This document shows, in pieces, positions 33,911 through 46,440 of a stretch of 64,000 bases of DNA. The first letter of the stretch is position 1. Each line of letters begins with the position of its first letter. The position numbers were made by a program, and so were the translations under genes. Source of the stretch: Diogma glabrata (lineage: Eukaryota; Arthropoda; Insecta; Diptera; Cylindrotomidae); contig OY856187.1 in NCBI GenBank assembly GCA_963693315.1, positions 117,345,166 to 117,409,165 on the forward strand, written 5' to 3'. Below the pieces are notes generated by a model, which was not told where the DNA came from, ran no database searches, and saw nothing but the letters and a program-made list of their open reading frames with translations.

Positions 33911-35521
33911 TTCAAAGTCGGTAAAAGTGTGTTATTAAATTTTTTTAAAATCAACTAATAACAAACTTTTATTTTCAGACTTTCAATATCACTGCAGTTC
34001 AAAAAAAAATAAAAAAAAAAAAAAATAAAAAAATAAAAAAAAAGAAATAAAAAAAGAAATATAAAAAAATAAAAAACAAAAAAAAATTTAATAATTTGTT
34101 TAAGTATTGTGAAAATATGATAATTTTCCCATTGAAAGTCTATGGGAACAATTTTTCGGTGATTATTCCTCCGTGGTATGTCTAATTTTCAATATTTTTT
34201 TTTGTAAACCATCTATGGCTAGATGTCGTCTTACATGCAAAATTTCATTTTGATATCTTTAATAGATTGTGAGGAGTATGCGGACAATGGAAATGCCGAA
34301 TCGGGGGAAAATAGAGCTCCGCTCCAAATATGAATTTAACGTACTAGATCAAAAACCTAAACGAAGTCCTTTTAATTTACAATTAAAATAAGCTCCTTAT
34401 AGTACATAAATAGAACCACCAAACAATTTTCGATTCGTCAAAGAGAAATATTATTTTAAAGTTTAATAAGTTTCAGCAAAAAACAACATTGGAACAACAC
34501 ACAACGTACTTTAGAGCATAGAATGTGTAAATCAAGAAAGCCATTAACAAAAACGTCAGCTATTATGATAAAAGATTAGAGCCAATTTAGATAAGGAGCC
34601 TAAATAATACCAACAGAGCAATATCATAATATTATAACGCCTATTCTGTTATAACCCATTTTTTCAAACATAAACTCATAAACTAACCCTAATAAACTAT
34701 CATAAATTTTAAAGCTATCAACGAATCCAAAACAATCAAAAATAACTATTATATGCATTTCCTAAGAAATATCTCTATGGTATTGCATTGCATTACAATT
34801 GGATTAAGACAAATGATGAATGGAATAAATTGACCTAGATTTCATAACATTTTCATTATTTTCTTTAAAACTTTTAAGAACAAAATAACATTAAAGTAAT
34901 CTTTTAGAAACCTAAAAAAAATTTTAAATTCTAATAAATCACAACAAAATAATCATAAAATAATAAAATTTAAAAAATTATACAATTTTGTTATTGTGTC
35001 ACTCACAAATATCAGAGAAAATCATAATTCTAGAATTTCAGATTGATCTTAAAAATAACCAACAAGAAAACCAAAAAAGTAAAGGGAAAACATGTTTTAT
35101 GAAAGTTCGTAGTTTTGTGACTTTGTGAGTTTTGTTTTGAGACTATATGACGCGCATGTACGTATGTACATAGACAAATACTAACCATCTATACAAAAAT
35201 ACCGAATAATGTGAAATTCAGAATTGTGCAATCACAAATGACTGATTCAACTTAAGTGAATATGTGATGATAAAAGTTTAATTTATAAATCATCTATCGT
35301 CAAAATTAAAAAATAAGTTTCATGTCTGCCATTATGGATATGGTGTAATGTGAATAGCATCAAGATTCGACCAATGGTGCTACTGAAGATAACACAAAAC
35401 ACTTGATGATTTCAATAAAAATTATTACAATAAAATGCAATAAATCGAATGATTCCATTAATTACTTGAGATAAAAAACGTACCGAAAATTCGCTAGCTA
35501 TCAGCTATCATTGTTATAGTA
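33911..35521. other. No gene seen; A-rich tract at 33995-34090
   Basis: An A-rich low-complexity tract occupies about 33995-34090. The remainder is AT-rich with no supported gene or repeat boundary. Confidence 0.5.
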
Positions 35522-35529
35522 TATCTAAG

Positions 35530-37439
35530 TAGGGATGGCAAACCGGTTTTCGGTTAGCCGGTTAACCGGATAATTTTGGCAAAATTTAACTATTCGAATA
35601 ACCGGGTAATCAACTCGGTTAACCGGATAATAAATTATGTTATAGTTTCATACATGATAAAATTCAAAAAAGCAATTATTTTTCTGCAAAATCCGGTTAT
35701 GTAATTTAATTTGGTAGTAAAACAAATAATCACGTCTAAATATACACTCAAATCAATATTTCGAATATTCGAACAAAATCACAACAATTGCATTAAATAA
35801 TCAAATGTTTTCTAACATAGTATAGTTAAACTGTAAACAAGGGATATTTGAATTCACCTGAATCGGACAACAATCTCGGTCTAATTATAAATTTCAGCCT
35901 GCACCATGATGGCCTAGGTTGTATATTGCATAAAAAAACTAATTCAATTAGAGATGTTTTACTCGCTCATAGAATTGTAATCTACAAAACTTGAATTTAA
36001 ATCATTTGATTAAAGTATAAAAAGTTAAAATTAATTGGAACGATTGCAAAGATTGATGATAATTAGACTAACGTTAGCAGTAAATATAGGCCAGTGTTCT
36101 CAGTCATATCTAATTTTGCAACTAAGATACGTTCTAAATTAAGTTCGAAATCATTAAATGGGTTGATTTCCTTAAAATAACATATTATTTCCTGCAGGAA
36201 AAAAAAGGTTTAATAAATAATTGTAAATCAATCTTTGGCGTTTTCGTTAATTCATTCGGAATAGAATGGAGAGAATAGATTGTTCTAATCTCAAAAAAAT
36301 TCTGTCAAAACTTTCAAAATTAGTACATTCAGAATTTTCCGTATGAATTAACGAAAACGTCACTTGTTATAGTATTTCGCAATTGAGTTTTTTTATATGC
36401 CTGATTTTTTATATGCCTGATTCAATTTCGATTGTGACGTCAGCCTCATGGAACTTACAAAGAAAGGTTTTTCTAGGCTGCTGAGGATAATGTAGGAATT
36501 AGGGATTTCAATCCAGTCCAGTAGCGTTCTATGAATCCCGGAAATGAGACCATTTTGAATATTAAAACACAGGATTTAATGTGTATGGAAAATCACAAAT
36601 AATTAAAAAAAAGATTTCAATCGCAATATTTCATTATTTCATGATAGAATGCAGAGAATAAAAAACAACTACGGCTGAAAAATTACAAGCATTCCTTAAA
36701 AAATATGAAGCAACAAAACTAAAATTGAGTTGCCAATAAGCATAGTGCTAGTGACATATTCATTGATCATGTGACGTACGTTTTTTTCCAAAGAATTAAA
36801 ACCCACTTATAAAATTATACGAAAGCTTATTATTTCGAGCAAACAATAGCGTTCCATCATCAAGAATATACCATAACTAAAATTTAGAGAAAGTTCATCC
36901 GTCAGCACCACCTTTAGGGGTGGTCTTAGTGGTGATTTAAACTCGATAATCATTAATCTCAGAATTTTGGGATCATAAAAATATGTCTGGAACCCGGAAT
37001 TTATGATCTCGGGATTGCAATCCCTAGTCACAATCGAAATCAGATCGAGCATACAAATTAAATATAGCTAAATAGTTAATTTATTAATTATAAAAACTCA
37101 ATTGCCAAATTTTATAACAAGGAATTTTATTTCTAAAATTCATCGAATTAAACTATAATAAAGTTTAGTTTTATGATTAAAATTTAAATAGATAAAGATT
37201 TTAACTGTCAAATTCAAATACATACTGATATTTAATTGCCTTATTTTATATTTGTTCTGGTATGTTTTAAATGAAGTGTTATGATTAGTGTAAAAACACT
37301 TATTTAAAGAAATTTATTTGTGAATTAAAAACCAATTTTCGCTTTAATTTTTTAACCGGTTAACCGGTTAAAACCGGTTTTTTGAAAATTTTCTATTCGA
37401 TAACCGGATAGTAAAAATGTCGAATAATTGCCACCTCTA
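35530..37439. mobile_element. Non-autonomous hAT element with 8-bp duplication
   Basis: The ends are TAGGGATGGCA and TGCCACCTCTA. An exact 8-bp duplication TATCTAAG flanks them at 35522-35529 and 37440-37447. Both subterminal regions are rich in the palindromic words AACCGGTTAACCGG. The 1.9-kb interior has no transposase. Part of it (about 37035-37130) matches 16035-16135, next to the Penelope-like relic, and another part (about 36720-36890) resembles 27810-27960. Confidence 0.9.
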
Positions 37440-37497
37440 TATCTAAGGCAGCCATGAAAACATAGTGAGAGAAAAAGAATACACGCAAGAGAGAGAA

Positions 37498-38292
37498 AAA
37501 GTCCGAGCGGCAGCATGTCCGCTAAAAATAGGAAGATTTCGAGATCAGAGTTTTGTGTACAAGTAGAATCTGATGTATCAGATTGGTTTAAACAAAACAA
37601 ACTACATATTTACAAACAGATATCGAACAAATTTTAAAAAGAAAATTAGCTACATTTACATAAGCAAAACTACATCTATGCAATTTTGGAACGTTGTTAC
37701 GAACGAACAAACAAATATCAAATCTACAACAGAACATATGTGTGACAATGTATGACACTATATGAAAACACACCACAAGCCTACTTTATATCATACGTCG
37801 TGCAAATACTGCGAAATATCATAATAGTTTATTTCTTAGAAAAAAAAATTAATTAATTGAAAAAAAAAATTAATTGACTGTTATAAGGTTTTTGCAAATT
37901 GCTGTTGTTGGGGATTGTTGCAAATTATTTTGTTGAAGCCGACAAGTCAAAAACCTCTAACTAGGTTTATATTTAAAAGAAACGGATTAAAATGTTTCCA
38001 CAGATTATAAATTTATGAAGTTTTTAAAAATATTAGTATCCAAACGGCTGTTATAAAGGTTTGAAAAAAGCAACTTTTTTCTAGTCCTTTTTCTAGTCTA
38101 GTGTTTTCTTTCTAGAAAGCCTCTAGTTTCTTAAACATGAGTCGGATTTCGCTGATTTTCGAACTTGTCCAAGATATTTATAAGACACACATTTTTAGAA
38201 AAAGTTTTTTGATCTGACTCCACAAATGCGACCGTGAGAGTACCGATTGATTCAAAATCATTTTGTGTTTTCATAAGCTTTTTTGCTGGAGC
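37498..38292 (+). mobile_element. Helentron/DINE-like repeat, copy B (interrupted)
   Basis: It starts with GAGCGGCAGCATGTCCGCT and AGATTTCGAGATCAGA like copy A, then enters the first tandem unit (AAACGGCTGTTATAAAGG, GCGACCGTGAGAGT). It is cut within GCTGGAGCC by the hAT-type element at 38293. It resumes at 46345 (GCTCACTCAGGAACCTCTAG) and is lost near 46440, without its TA tract or 3' hairpin. Confidence 0.75.
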
Positions 38293-38613
38293 CAGGGTTG
38301 ACACGTTTTAAAAGTTTCAAAGTAGGACACACTACCCCTAGGGTATCAAAACTAAAAAACTCGTTGGATTTGTGCCACTTTAATTTTCAGTTAAAAAAAT
38401 TTTAAATTTTTTTTTAAAACTATTAGGTTTCTATTTGGTGTAAGTATGAATGTATATGCCTTATTTCTGTAATACTAATTTAGTTATTTATAATGATGGC
38501 ATACAAATTCGCATTGATGTTATGGCCTCCAATTCAGTAACACTGGAAAAGCTTAAATTTAAAATGATGAAGTTTCAATTTAGAAATTAATCTGAACGTG
38601 AAAATTATAATAT

Positions 38614-38896
38614 GGTTCGTCATCGCCGCTGTGACTAAGTTGTGTAGACACACGGGATTTGAACAGGTGTCTGAGTGTGAGTTCGAATCCTGCCACGAAA
38701 CACCAAAAAAAATTTCTAACGGAGTTTTAGAGAAAATGACAAATTATTTCGAAAACAGATTTGCGTCCATTAACATCCTTAGAACGCATGTTGTTGTGGG
38801 ACCTTGGTCTTAAAAGGTTTTTATGTGTTGTTGTGACACATATTGTAATGCCTACTACACATCACATTTTATTAAAAAAAAAAAAAAAAAAAAAAT
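38614..38896 (+). mobile_element. tRNA-derived SINE
   Basis: A tRNA-like head has an A-box-like region near 38634 (TGACTAAGTTGTGTAGAC) and a good B box GAGTTCGAATCC near 38681. A body of about 170 bp follows and the element ends in an A-run of about 20 at 38874-38895. AATATG occurs on both sides and may be the target duplication. RNA polymerase III would transcribe it. The related tRNA-like segment at 11636-11740 (minus) may be a second, older copy. Confidence 0.7.
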
Positions 38897-39124
38897 ATGT
38901 ACTTAAGCAATTGCTCACAAAAAAACCCCTCCTTAAATTTAAAGTTTTTAAGAAATCAGAAATACAGCTTAACATATTATCTGCTGATTCATTGGAACTA
39001 TTATAGGGTCTGTTTTTTAATTCAACCGGGTCGTGTAGAGCTAACAGATTTACACTGATCGGAGCGAAATTATTCCGAACTTATTTTAATTAGTGTGGAA
39101 CATTTTTACACGACGCATGTGCAG

Positions 39125-41310
39125 TGTATTACTTCGGTCTGAAAGACCTAAGTATTACATTCATGAGCACAAAGTGAAATTCTTACCCCCACTTTTTTTG
39201 GCATTTCTTGACGTTTTAGGACATACTGATTCTAAAAAAGCAAAAAAAAAAAAAATGTGTGTCTGTCTGTCGGCCGTCCGTCCGTCCGGCCGTCACAACC
39301 GACGAAATCTAGAAAACCGCTGGACGGATTTCAAAATTTTTTTTTTCTAAAAATAGGTTTACTCAATGGGAAGAGCCGAAAGGACGATGTGTTCGATAAC
39401 TGTACCGGAAGTGTGTCAAAAAAATCGTCAAGTGTGTCAAAACATGGAAATTTGCATATTTTTTGCTTAAAAATCGATCATTTTAAGTGATTACGAGTAG
39501 AAACATTAAATTTGGAGAAATCTTGATGGTCGGGATTGGTATGTGAGACCAAAATCTAGATTACTGCATTATAAGTTTGTCAAAAAAATGTTGTCAAGTG
39601 TGTCAAAAGAAAGATTTTTATTTACTTTTTTACCCAATTTTTTGAAAAAAAAATTAAATTAAAATTTTGTTCGAAATGAAATTTTATTTTATTATTGCGA
39701 ACTATGGCATTATAAGTTTGTCAAAAAAATGTTGTCAAGTGTGTCAAAAAAAGATTTTTATTTATTTTTTTACCCAATTTTTTGGAAAAAATTAAATTAA
39801 AATTTTGTTTGAAATGAAATTTTATTATTATTATTGAGAACTATGGTATTATAAGTTTGTCAAAAAAATGTTGTCAAGTGTGTCAAAAGAAAGATTTTTA
39901 TTTATTTTTTTACCCAAGTTTTTGGAAAAAAATTAATTTAATAATTTGTATAACATGAAAATATATTATTATTATAGAGAATTATGGCATTATAAGTTTG
40001 TCAAAAAAATAATGTCAAGCGTGTCAAAAAATGATTTCATTGATTTTTTTAGCCAATTTTTTGGGGAAAAAAATGTAGCTGTTTTTATGACGTAAATGTA
40101 GTTGAAAATGAATTTGGACATGGAAATTTTTTAATGTTACAGTTTTTAAATTTTTTTTGGAATTTTGAAAAAAGGTTGCATTTTTGATTTTGTAATAATT
40201 TTTGCAATATTTTTAGAATTTTGGAAAAAGTTTTAATTTTTGATTTTGTAAGAATTTTTGGAATTTTATTGGAATTTTGAAAAAAGTTTCAATTTTTGAT
40301 TTTGTAATAATTTTTGGAATATTTTTAGAATGTTGAAAAAAGTTTGATTTTATTATAATTTTTACAATATTTTTGGAATTTTGAAAGAAATATGAATTTG
40401 TGATTTTGTAATATTTTCTCGAATCGCTAAATTGAAGGTTTTTGAATAGCTTGCTGAAAATATAATTAAAAATGAAATTGGACATGGACATTTTTGAATT
40501 TGTTATAGTTTTTGAATATTTTTGGAATTTTGAAAAAGTTTCAATTTTTGATTTTGTAAGAATTTTTGGAATATTTTTAGAATTTTGAAAAATTTTAAAT
40601 TTTTGATTTTATTTTAATTTTTATAATTTTGGATAAAGTTTCAATTTTTGATATTGTTATAATTTTTGTAATATTTTTAGAGTTTTGGAAAAAGTTTGAA
40701 TTTTTGAATTTTTAAGAATTTTTGGAATATTATTAGAATTTAGGAAAAGTTTAAATATTTGATTTTATTCTAATTTTTGGAATATTTTTGGAATTTTGAA
40801 AAAAGTTTCAATTTTTGATTTTGTATAATTTTGCAATATTTTCAGAATTTTTGAAAAAAGTTTAATCTTTGATTTTGTAATAATTTTTGGAATATTTTTA
40901 GAATTTTGAAAAAAGTTTGATTTTATTTAATTTTTACAATATTTTTGGAATTTTGAAAGAAATATGAATTTGTGATTTTGTAATATTTTCTCGAAACGCT
41001 AAATGGAGAGGCTTTTGAGTAGTTTGCTGATTGTATCATCTTTTCACTAAATTATGTTAATTTATGATCTTTTATAATTTTCCGGCATCGTATTGATGTT
41101 TCGTGTTAGTTTTGTAATAAATTTCTAAACAGAGATTAAAAAAAATACTTGTACTTTAACAAAGAGTTATGTTTGATATACATCGCCGCCCAAAACTAAA
41201 AACCATGTCCTCATAAAAGTTTTTTGCCGAAAACTATATCAAAAACCTTAACCCAGACCGAAGTCTTGATATCTCAGAGCTGTGAGATTTCAGCCCCTCC
41301 ATATTTTCGT
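39125..41310 (+). repeat. 2.2-kb minisatellite-rich repeat, copy 1
   Basis: It begins with the hairpin CTTCGGTCTGAAAGACCTAAG region and then TTACATTCATGAGC, a CTGTCTGTCGGCCGTCCGTC-like block and GGATTTCAAAA. Next come about four units of ~140 bp (GTTGTCAAGTGTGTCAAAA near 39590, 39730, 39870 and 40010) and a long array of ~55-60-bp units (TTTTTGGAATATTTTTAGAA, about 40140-41000). It ends near CTCAGAGCTGTGAGATTTCAG (41275-41300). Copy 2 at 41583-43380 has the same order. It has no coding capacity. Confidence 0.85.
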
Positions 41311-41582
41311 GTTGAAATTTTGCGATTTTGACAAATCGTTATAAAGTTGTATGTAGCTGTATGTAATGAATATTAGAAATAATAAATCATGAATTAAAAT
41401 TTATTACAATAATAATAATTGTTTTTAACTCAACACAAAACCATCTTTATGTGCAATAAAAACAATTATTTTAAGTTTTCAAAATACAAACCAAATACAA
41501 ACTGATTTGAACGGTCACAATATTTTCAAACAAAGTTAAAATAATTGTTATTGAAAAAGCAATTTCAATAACCAAGGTAGGA

Positions 41583-43380
41583 ATTACTTCGGTCTGAAAG
41601 ACCTAAGTATTACATTCATGAGCCAAAAGTGAAATTCTTATCCCCACTTTTTTTGGCATTTCTCAACGTTTTAGGACCTACTGATTCTAAAAAAGCAAAA
41701 AAAAAATGTATGTCTGTCTGCCGGCCGGCCGTCCGTCCGGCCGTCATTACCTACGCTGCAGGGAAAACCGCTGGAGGGATTTCAAAAAATTTTTTTCTAA
41801 AAATAGGTATACTCAAGGGACAGGTCCGAAAGGACGCTGTGTTCAATAACTGTACCGGAAGTGTGTAAAAAAAACATTAAGTGTGTCAAAAACAGCAAAT
41901 TTTCATATTTTTGGCTTAAAAAACGTTCATTTTAAGTGATTACGAGTATGAACATTGAATTTGGAGAAATCTTGATGGTAGGGATTGGTATGTGAGATCA
42001 AAATCTAGATTATTGCATTATAAGTTTGTCAAAAAAATGTTGTCAAGTGTGTCAAAAGAAAGATTGTTATTTATTTTTTTACCCAAGTTTTTGGGAAAAA
42101 CTAAAATTAATTATTTATATGACATGAAATTTTATTATTATTATTGAGAATTATGGCATTTCAAAAAAATGTTGTCAAGTGTGTCAAAAGAAAGGTTTTT
42201 ATTTATTTTTACCCAATTTTTTGGAAAAACATAAAATTAATTATTTGTTTGAAATGAAATTTTATTATTATTTTTGAGAATTATGCCATTATAAGTTTGT
42301 CAAAAAATGTTGTCAAGTGTGTCAAAAAATGATTTCATCTATTTTTTTAGCCAATTTTTTGAAAAAAAAAATTAACTGTTTTTATCATGTAAATGTAGTT
42401 GAAAATGAAATTGGACATGGAAATTTTTGAAGTTATAGTTTTTGAAATATTTTTTGAATTTTGAAAAAAATTTGTATTTTTGATTTTGTAATAATTTATG
42501 CAATATGTTTAAAATTTCGGAAAAGTTTCAATTTGTGATTTTGTAAGAATTTTTGGAATATTTTTAGAATTTTGGAAAAAATTTGAATTTTTAAGAATTT
42601 TTGGAATATTATTGGAATTTAGAAAAAGTTTAAATATTTGATTTTATTCTAATTTTTGGAATATTTTTGGAATTTTGAAAAAAGTTTCAATTTTTGATTT
42701 TGTTATAATTTTTGCAATATTTTTAGAATTTTGAAAGAAAAAGAGTTTTTGTATTTTATATATATTTTTAGAATTTTGAAAAAAGTTTCAATTTTTGATT
42801 TTGTAAGAAATTTTGGAATATTTTTAGAATTTTGAAAAATTTAAATTTTTGATTTTATTATAATTTTTGGAATTTTGAAAAAAGTTTGAATTTATGATTT
42901 TGTAATAATTTTTGCAATATTTTTAGAATTTTAGAAAAGTTTGAATTTTTAAGAATTTTTGGAATATTATTGGAATTTAGAAAAAGTTTAAATATTTGAT
43001 TTTATTATAGGTAATTTTTGGAATTTTTTTGGAATTTTGAAAAAGTTTGATTTTATTTACTTTTTACAATATTTTTGGAATTTTGAAAGAAATATGAATT
43101 TGTGATTTTGTAATATTTTCTCGAAACGCTAAATGGTGAGGTTTTTAATTATTTTGCTGAGTGTATCATCTTTTCACTAAATTATGTTAATTTATGATCT
43201 GTTATAATTTTCCGGCAACGTATTGATGTTTCGTGTTAGTTTTGTAATAAAGTTGTTGTTAAGAAACAGAAATAAAAAAATACAAGTACTTTAACAAAGA
43301 GTTATGTTTGATACCGAAGTCCGAACCGGACCGAAGTCTTGATATTTCAGAGCTGTGAGATTTCAGCCCTTTCATATTTT
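41583..43380 (+). repeat. 1.8-kb minisatellite-rich repeat, copy 2
   Basis: Same start and end words as copy 1, with three ~135-bp units (near 42025, 42160, 42300) and a shorter AGAATTTTGAAAAA-rich array (about 42420-43110). The two copies are separated by a diverged copy of the CAGCTGATCACAAC-type dispersed repeat (about 41345-41560). Confidence 0.85.
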
Positions 43381-43536
43381 ATATTTAATAATATTGAAAA
43401 CTTCATTTTCAACTAATAATTACCGATAAAAATCCTATTATTTTAAAATGTTTAGTTTGATTTATTTTTGTAACTAATATTTAAAAATATAAATTAATTT
43501 CCAATAATAAACCAAATAAATTAAAAATAATAAATA

Positions 43537-43674
43537 ATAGTACATTATATACCGAGGTGATAAAGTAAATTTTCTACATTGAGGTGGATATTAATTCGCG
43601 AGAAACGAAGTTTCGAGCGAATTAAGCACCGAAATGGAGAAAATTTTCTTCACCGAGGTTTATATACTATTTTT
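43537..43674 (+). repeat. Hairpin 3 with tandem G-A mismatch and GAA triloop
   Basis: Imperfect arms start TAGTACATTATATACC and end GGTTTATATACTATTTT. The apex reads TTAATTCGC, GA, GAAAC, loop GAA, GTTTC, GA, GCGAATTAA (about 43601-43629). It has the same architecture as the hairpins at 7990 and 17551 and similar outer TAGT/ACTATTTT ends, but unrelated stem sequences. Confidence 0.75.
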
Positions 43675-44110
43675 TTTACTACTTGATATAAAAAATGCAC
43701 TAAAACTCTTAATTATTCACAAAATAAAATCTCAATTAATAAGCAAATGGTGAATAAATAAAAATTTTGATTTGGTGAAACATTGTGTATCATATCATTG
43801 GATTGCGTATTGGATATTTATTATGCAGGGCTGCTTAGTTAGAAATTTATTTTCAATGAATTTTCTTAAAACTATATAAAAATCACATATGCTTTGCGTT
43901 AAAAAATATAGCTTTTATTTATTTTTGGCATGAATTGAATTGAATTGAAAATCTATTCAATATTGTTGAGCCAAATTTAGAATCTTTTTAGTCTACAACT
44001 CACAACTAAACTAAATTTCAACAGAATTCTGTTTAACACGAAATAAAATTTCAAATAAACTAAACTATAGTTGCAAAGGAGTTTTTGCATTCATTCATTA
44101 TTTATTATTA

Positions 44111-44550
44111 CTAGGAGGGCCCGGCGTGCTTCGCTACGCTGATAAATAAAGTTTTTGCGTAGACATTTTGTTGACGTAGAAGCAATGATTTCAAAAAGTG
44201 GTAATGAGAAATGCTAGCATATAATTTTTAATTTTTCTTTTTAAATATATGAATGAAAAATAATCAAAACTCTAGCTGATCAGTTCGGATATATGAAAAA
44301 TTAGCGATCAAATAAGTTAGTGATCAAATAAGCTTACTTGAAAACTTATTTGATCGCTAATTTTTCATATATCCGAACTGATCAGCTAGAGTTTTGATTA
44401 TTTTTCATTCATATATTTAAAAAGAAAAATTAAAAATTATATGCTAGCATTTCTCATTACCACTTTTTGAAATCATTGCTTCTACGTCAACAAAATGTCT
44501 ACGCAAAAACTTTATTTATCAGCGTAGCGAAGCACGCCGGGCCCTCCTAG
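44111..44550. repeat. 440-bp near-perfect foldback, CTAGGAGGGCCCGG ends
   Basis: The arms of about 205 bp are almost exact complements from CTAGGAGGGCCCGGCGTGC at one tip to GCCCTCCTAG at the other, around a short loop near 44315-44350. Near each tip is GCGTAGCGAAGCACGC or its complement, which contains the very stable DNA hairpin word GCGAAGC. Near-perfect arms mean a young element. Confidence 0.95.
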
Positions 44551-44642
44551 TTTCAATTATTCAGTTTTTTTTCTTTTTGCTCGCAAAAATATACTTAAGT
44601 CGGATGAAATTTGTGGCACCTATTCACAAAACATTGACATCA

Positions 44643-45207
44643 ATACCAAAACTACGTGAAAAAGCCTCAAAAATTCAACCGCGCATAACTCCGATTCAGA
44701 GTACACAAAAAATAAAAGCAGAAATAACTTTTTTCCTTTCGTCAATACCAACAAAATAACAAAATTGCAGATTTTTTAAAAATCAAAAATTTAAAAATCA
44801 ACAAAAAATGTCGTTTTCAAAATAATAGTTCTCCTATAATAAAAAAAAAAGAAAAATATTACGTCTATCGACCCCTAAATCAATTCATAAACTAAATTCT
44901 CTAAACTTCAAAGGAAATGTATAAACTAACTAAGAGAAAATAAATATAAAAAAAGAAAAAAAAGTTTTAAGTTTTAAACCATTACCAAAACTACGTGAAA
45001 AAGCCTCAAAAATTCAACCGCGCATAACGCCGATTCAGAGTACACAAAAAATAAAAGCAGAAACAACTTTTTTCCTTTCGTCAATACCAACAAAATATCA
45101 AAATTTCAGATTTTTTAAAAATCAAAAATTTAAAAATCAACAAAAAAATGTACGTTTTCAATATAATAGCCCTCCTATAATAAGAAAACAAAGAAAAATA
45201 TTACGTA
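44643..45207 (+). repeat. ~220-bp segment duplicated at 340-bp spacing
   Basis: The segment from CCAAAACTACGTGAAAAAGC to about AAAAATATTACG at 44647-44864 is repeated at 44987-45207 with few changes. The intervening sequence is AT-rich. A short frame beginning MLAKIY at 44577 runs into the first copy, but I do not regard it as a gene. Confidence 0.8.
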
Positions 45208-46440
45208 AATATCTTTATATCAATAAACAAAATTACGCATATAATCTCTTTTATTCCGACGACTCGACCGTCCTTCTTGAAAGATAAAAGACGACTAAAA
45301 TATAAAATAAATACGACGACTGAAATGAATATAAAATAAAATATAAAAATTTTCGTTTTTGTTATTCGTTGTTCGGTTCGATAGCTAATATATAAAAAAG
45401 AAAAAAGAAAAATTTTAAAGCATTGTTTTAAAGCAAAAAGAAAGATGTATGTAAACTTATAATGCATATGTATAGAAAAAGTTTTCCGTATATAATAACT
45501 TTTTTATTTATGATCCGAAAAATCCCAAAAATCTTTAAAATCTAGGTTACACTAATATCAGTTAGCAGTGAAAATTTCAAATGAATCAAAATTCGAATAA
45601 AAAAGCCTAATGCTCCACAAAGTTTTAATCTAGCGTATTAATATATAGGATTAAAATAAAATCAAAACGCTTATTATTTTTTAATATATTATTATTATTT
45701 TAGGAAGAAACTAAAAAATTTCAAAGATGAACTCAGTTAACAAACGAACAAAAATTATATTTTCATTATTTACTAAGGTGCTAAAATACTTATTATTAGG
45801 TGTGGGGAATAATTATTAGTAACCTTAGCTGAGAAAAATAACTTTTGTCTTGGGTTTTTGAGTAAATAATTGAAATTTCTCATGCAAGTAGTAAAAAAAA
45901 CAAATAACTCATATGAAGCCATTTCTTGGTTTGTTTTATAATTTACACGATTTACTCGAGCATACCATTCAGAGTAAATTTGACAACACCATGTTTTACA
46001 CCAATCGAATTAAAAAACGAAGAACGTTAGTTTAAGTTTACACAGGTTTTATTTAAAAACGCAGTTCACAGGCTGAATTTACACTACTCCGCACCGGTTG
46101 AATTGAAAAACAGACCCATAAAAATCAATAAGCTTAAGTTGTAAGCCAGTTACTCATAAACAATACTGTTTTATATAAGTATTTACATATTCCTTTAAAA
46201 TCGAAATAGCTTTCTGTGTAAGATATTGTATTACAGCTGGCTTAAAGTAGGACATTATTATAGTAAAGTAGGACGGAGGACATTCTTGCTCCAAAGGAGG
46301 ACTGTCCTACCGAAAGTAGGACACGTGGCAACCCTAGCTGGAGCCGCTCACTCAGGAACCTCTAGTTGCAGAGGTCCATTTTTAAAAGAAATTGATAAAA
46401 AAGATTCCAAAGATTCTAAATTTGTTAATTTTTTTTTATG

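Larger units (their letters stand above)
39006..46117. mobile_element. Harbinger-like TIR element, filled with later insertions
   Basis: GGGTCTGTTTTTTAATTCAA at 39006 is matched by the inverted GGGTCTGTTTTTCAATTCAA ending at 46117. The match extends over CCGG into a less similar region. The trinucleotide ATA flanks both ends (39003-39005, 46118-46120). GGG-starting TIRs and a 3-bp duplication fit PIF/Harbinger (inference). The contents are two diverged 2-kb repeats, hairpins and a foldback, with no transposase. Confidence 0.65.
38293..46336. mobile_element. 8-kb hAT-type insertion, composite
   Basis: The ends are CAGGGTTGACACG and CGTGGCAACCCTA (inverted TAGGGTTGCCACG). The 8-bp duplication GCTGGAGC lies at 38285-38292 and 46337-46344. 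Words AGTAGGACA and GTCCTAC cluster inside both ends. The original element seems short. Most of its length is later insertions: a SINE (38614-38896) and a Harbinger-like element (39006-46117). No transposase is seen. Confidence 0.8.

Noticed and set aside
33547..33954. Two similar frames on opposite strands
   Set aside because: They are mirror readings of the foldback at 33571-33910.
36807..37052. Minus-strand frame MLDLISIVTRDCNPEI
   Set aside because: It sits inside a non-autonomous hAT element and shows no domain.
44577..44759. Frame MLAKIYLSRMKFVAP as a small gene
   Set aside because: It runs into a locally duplicated AT-rich segment, and the frame is not preserved in the second copy with an equivalent start.
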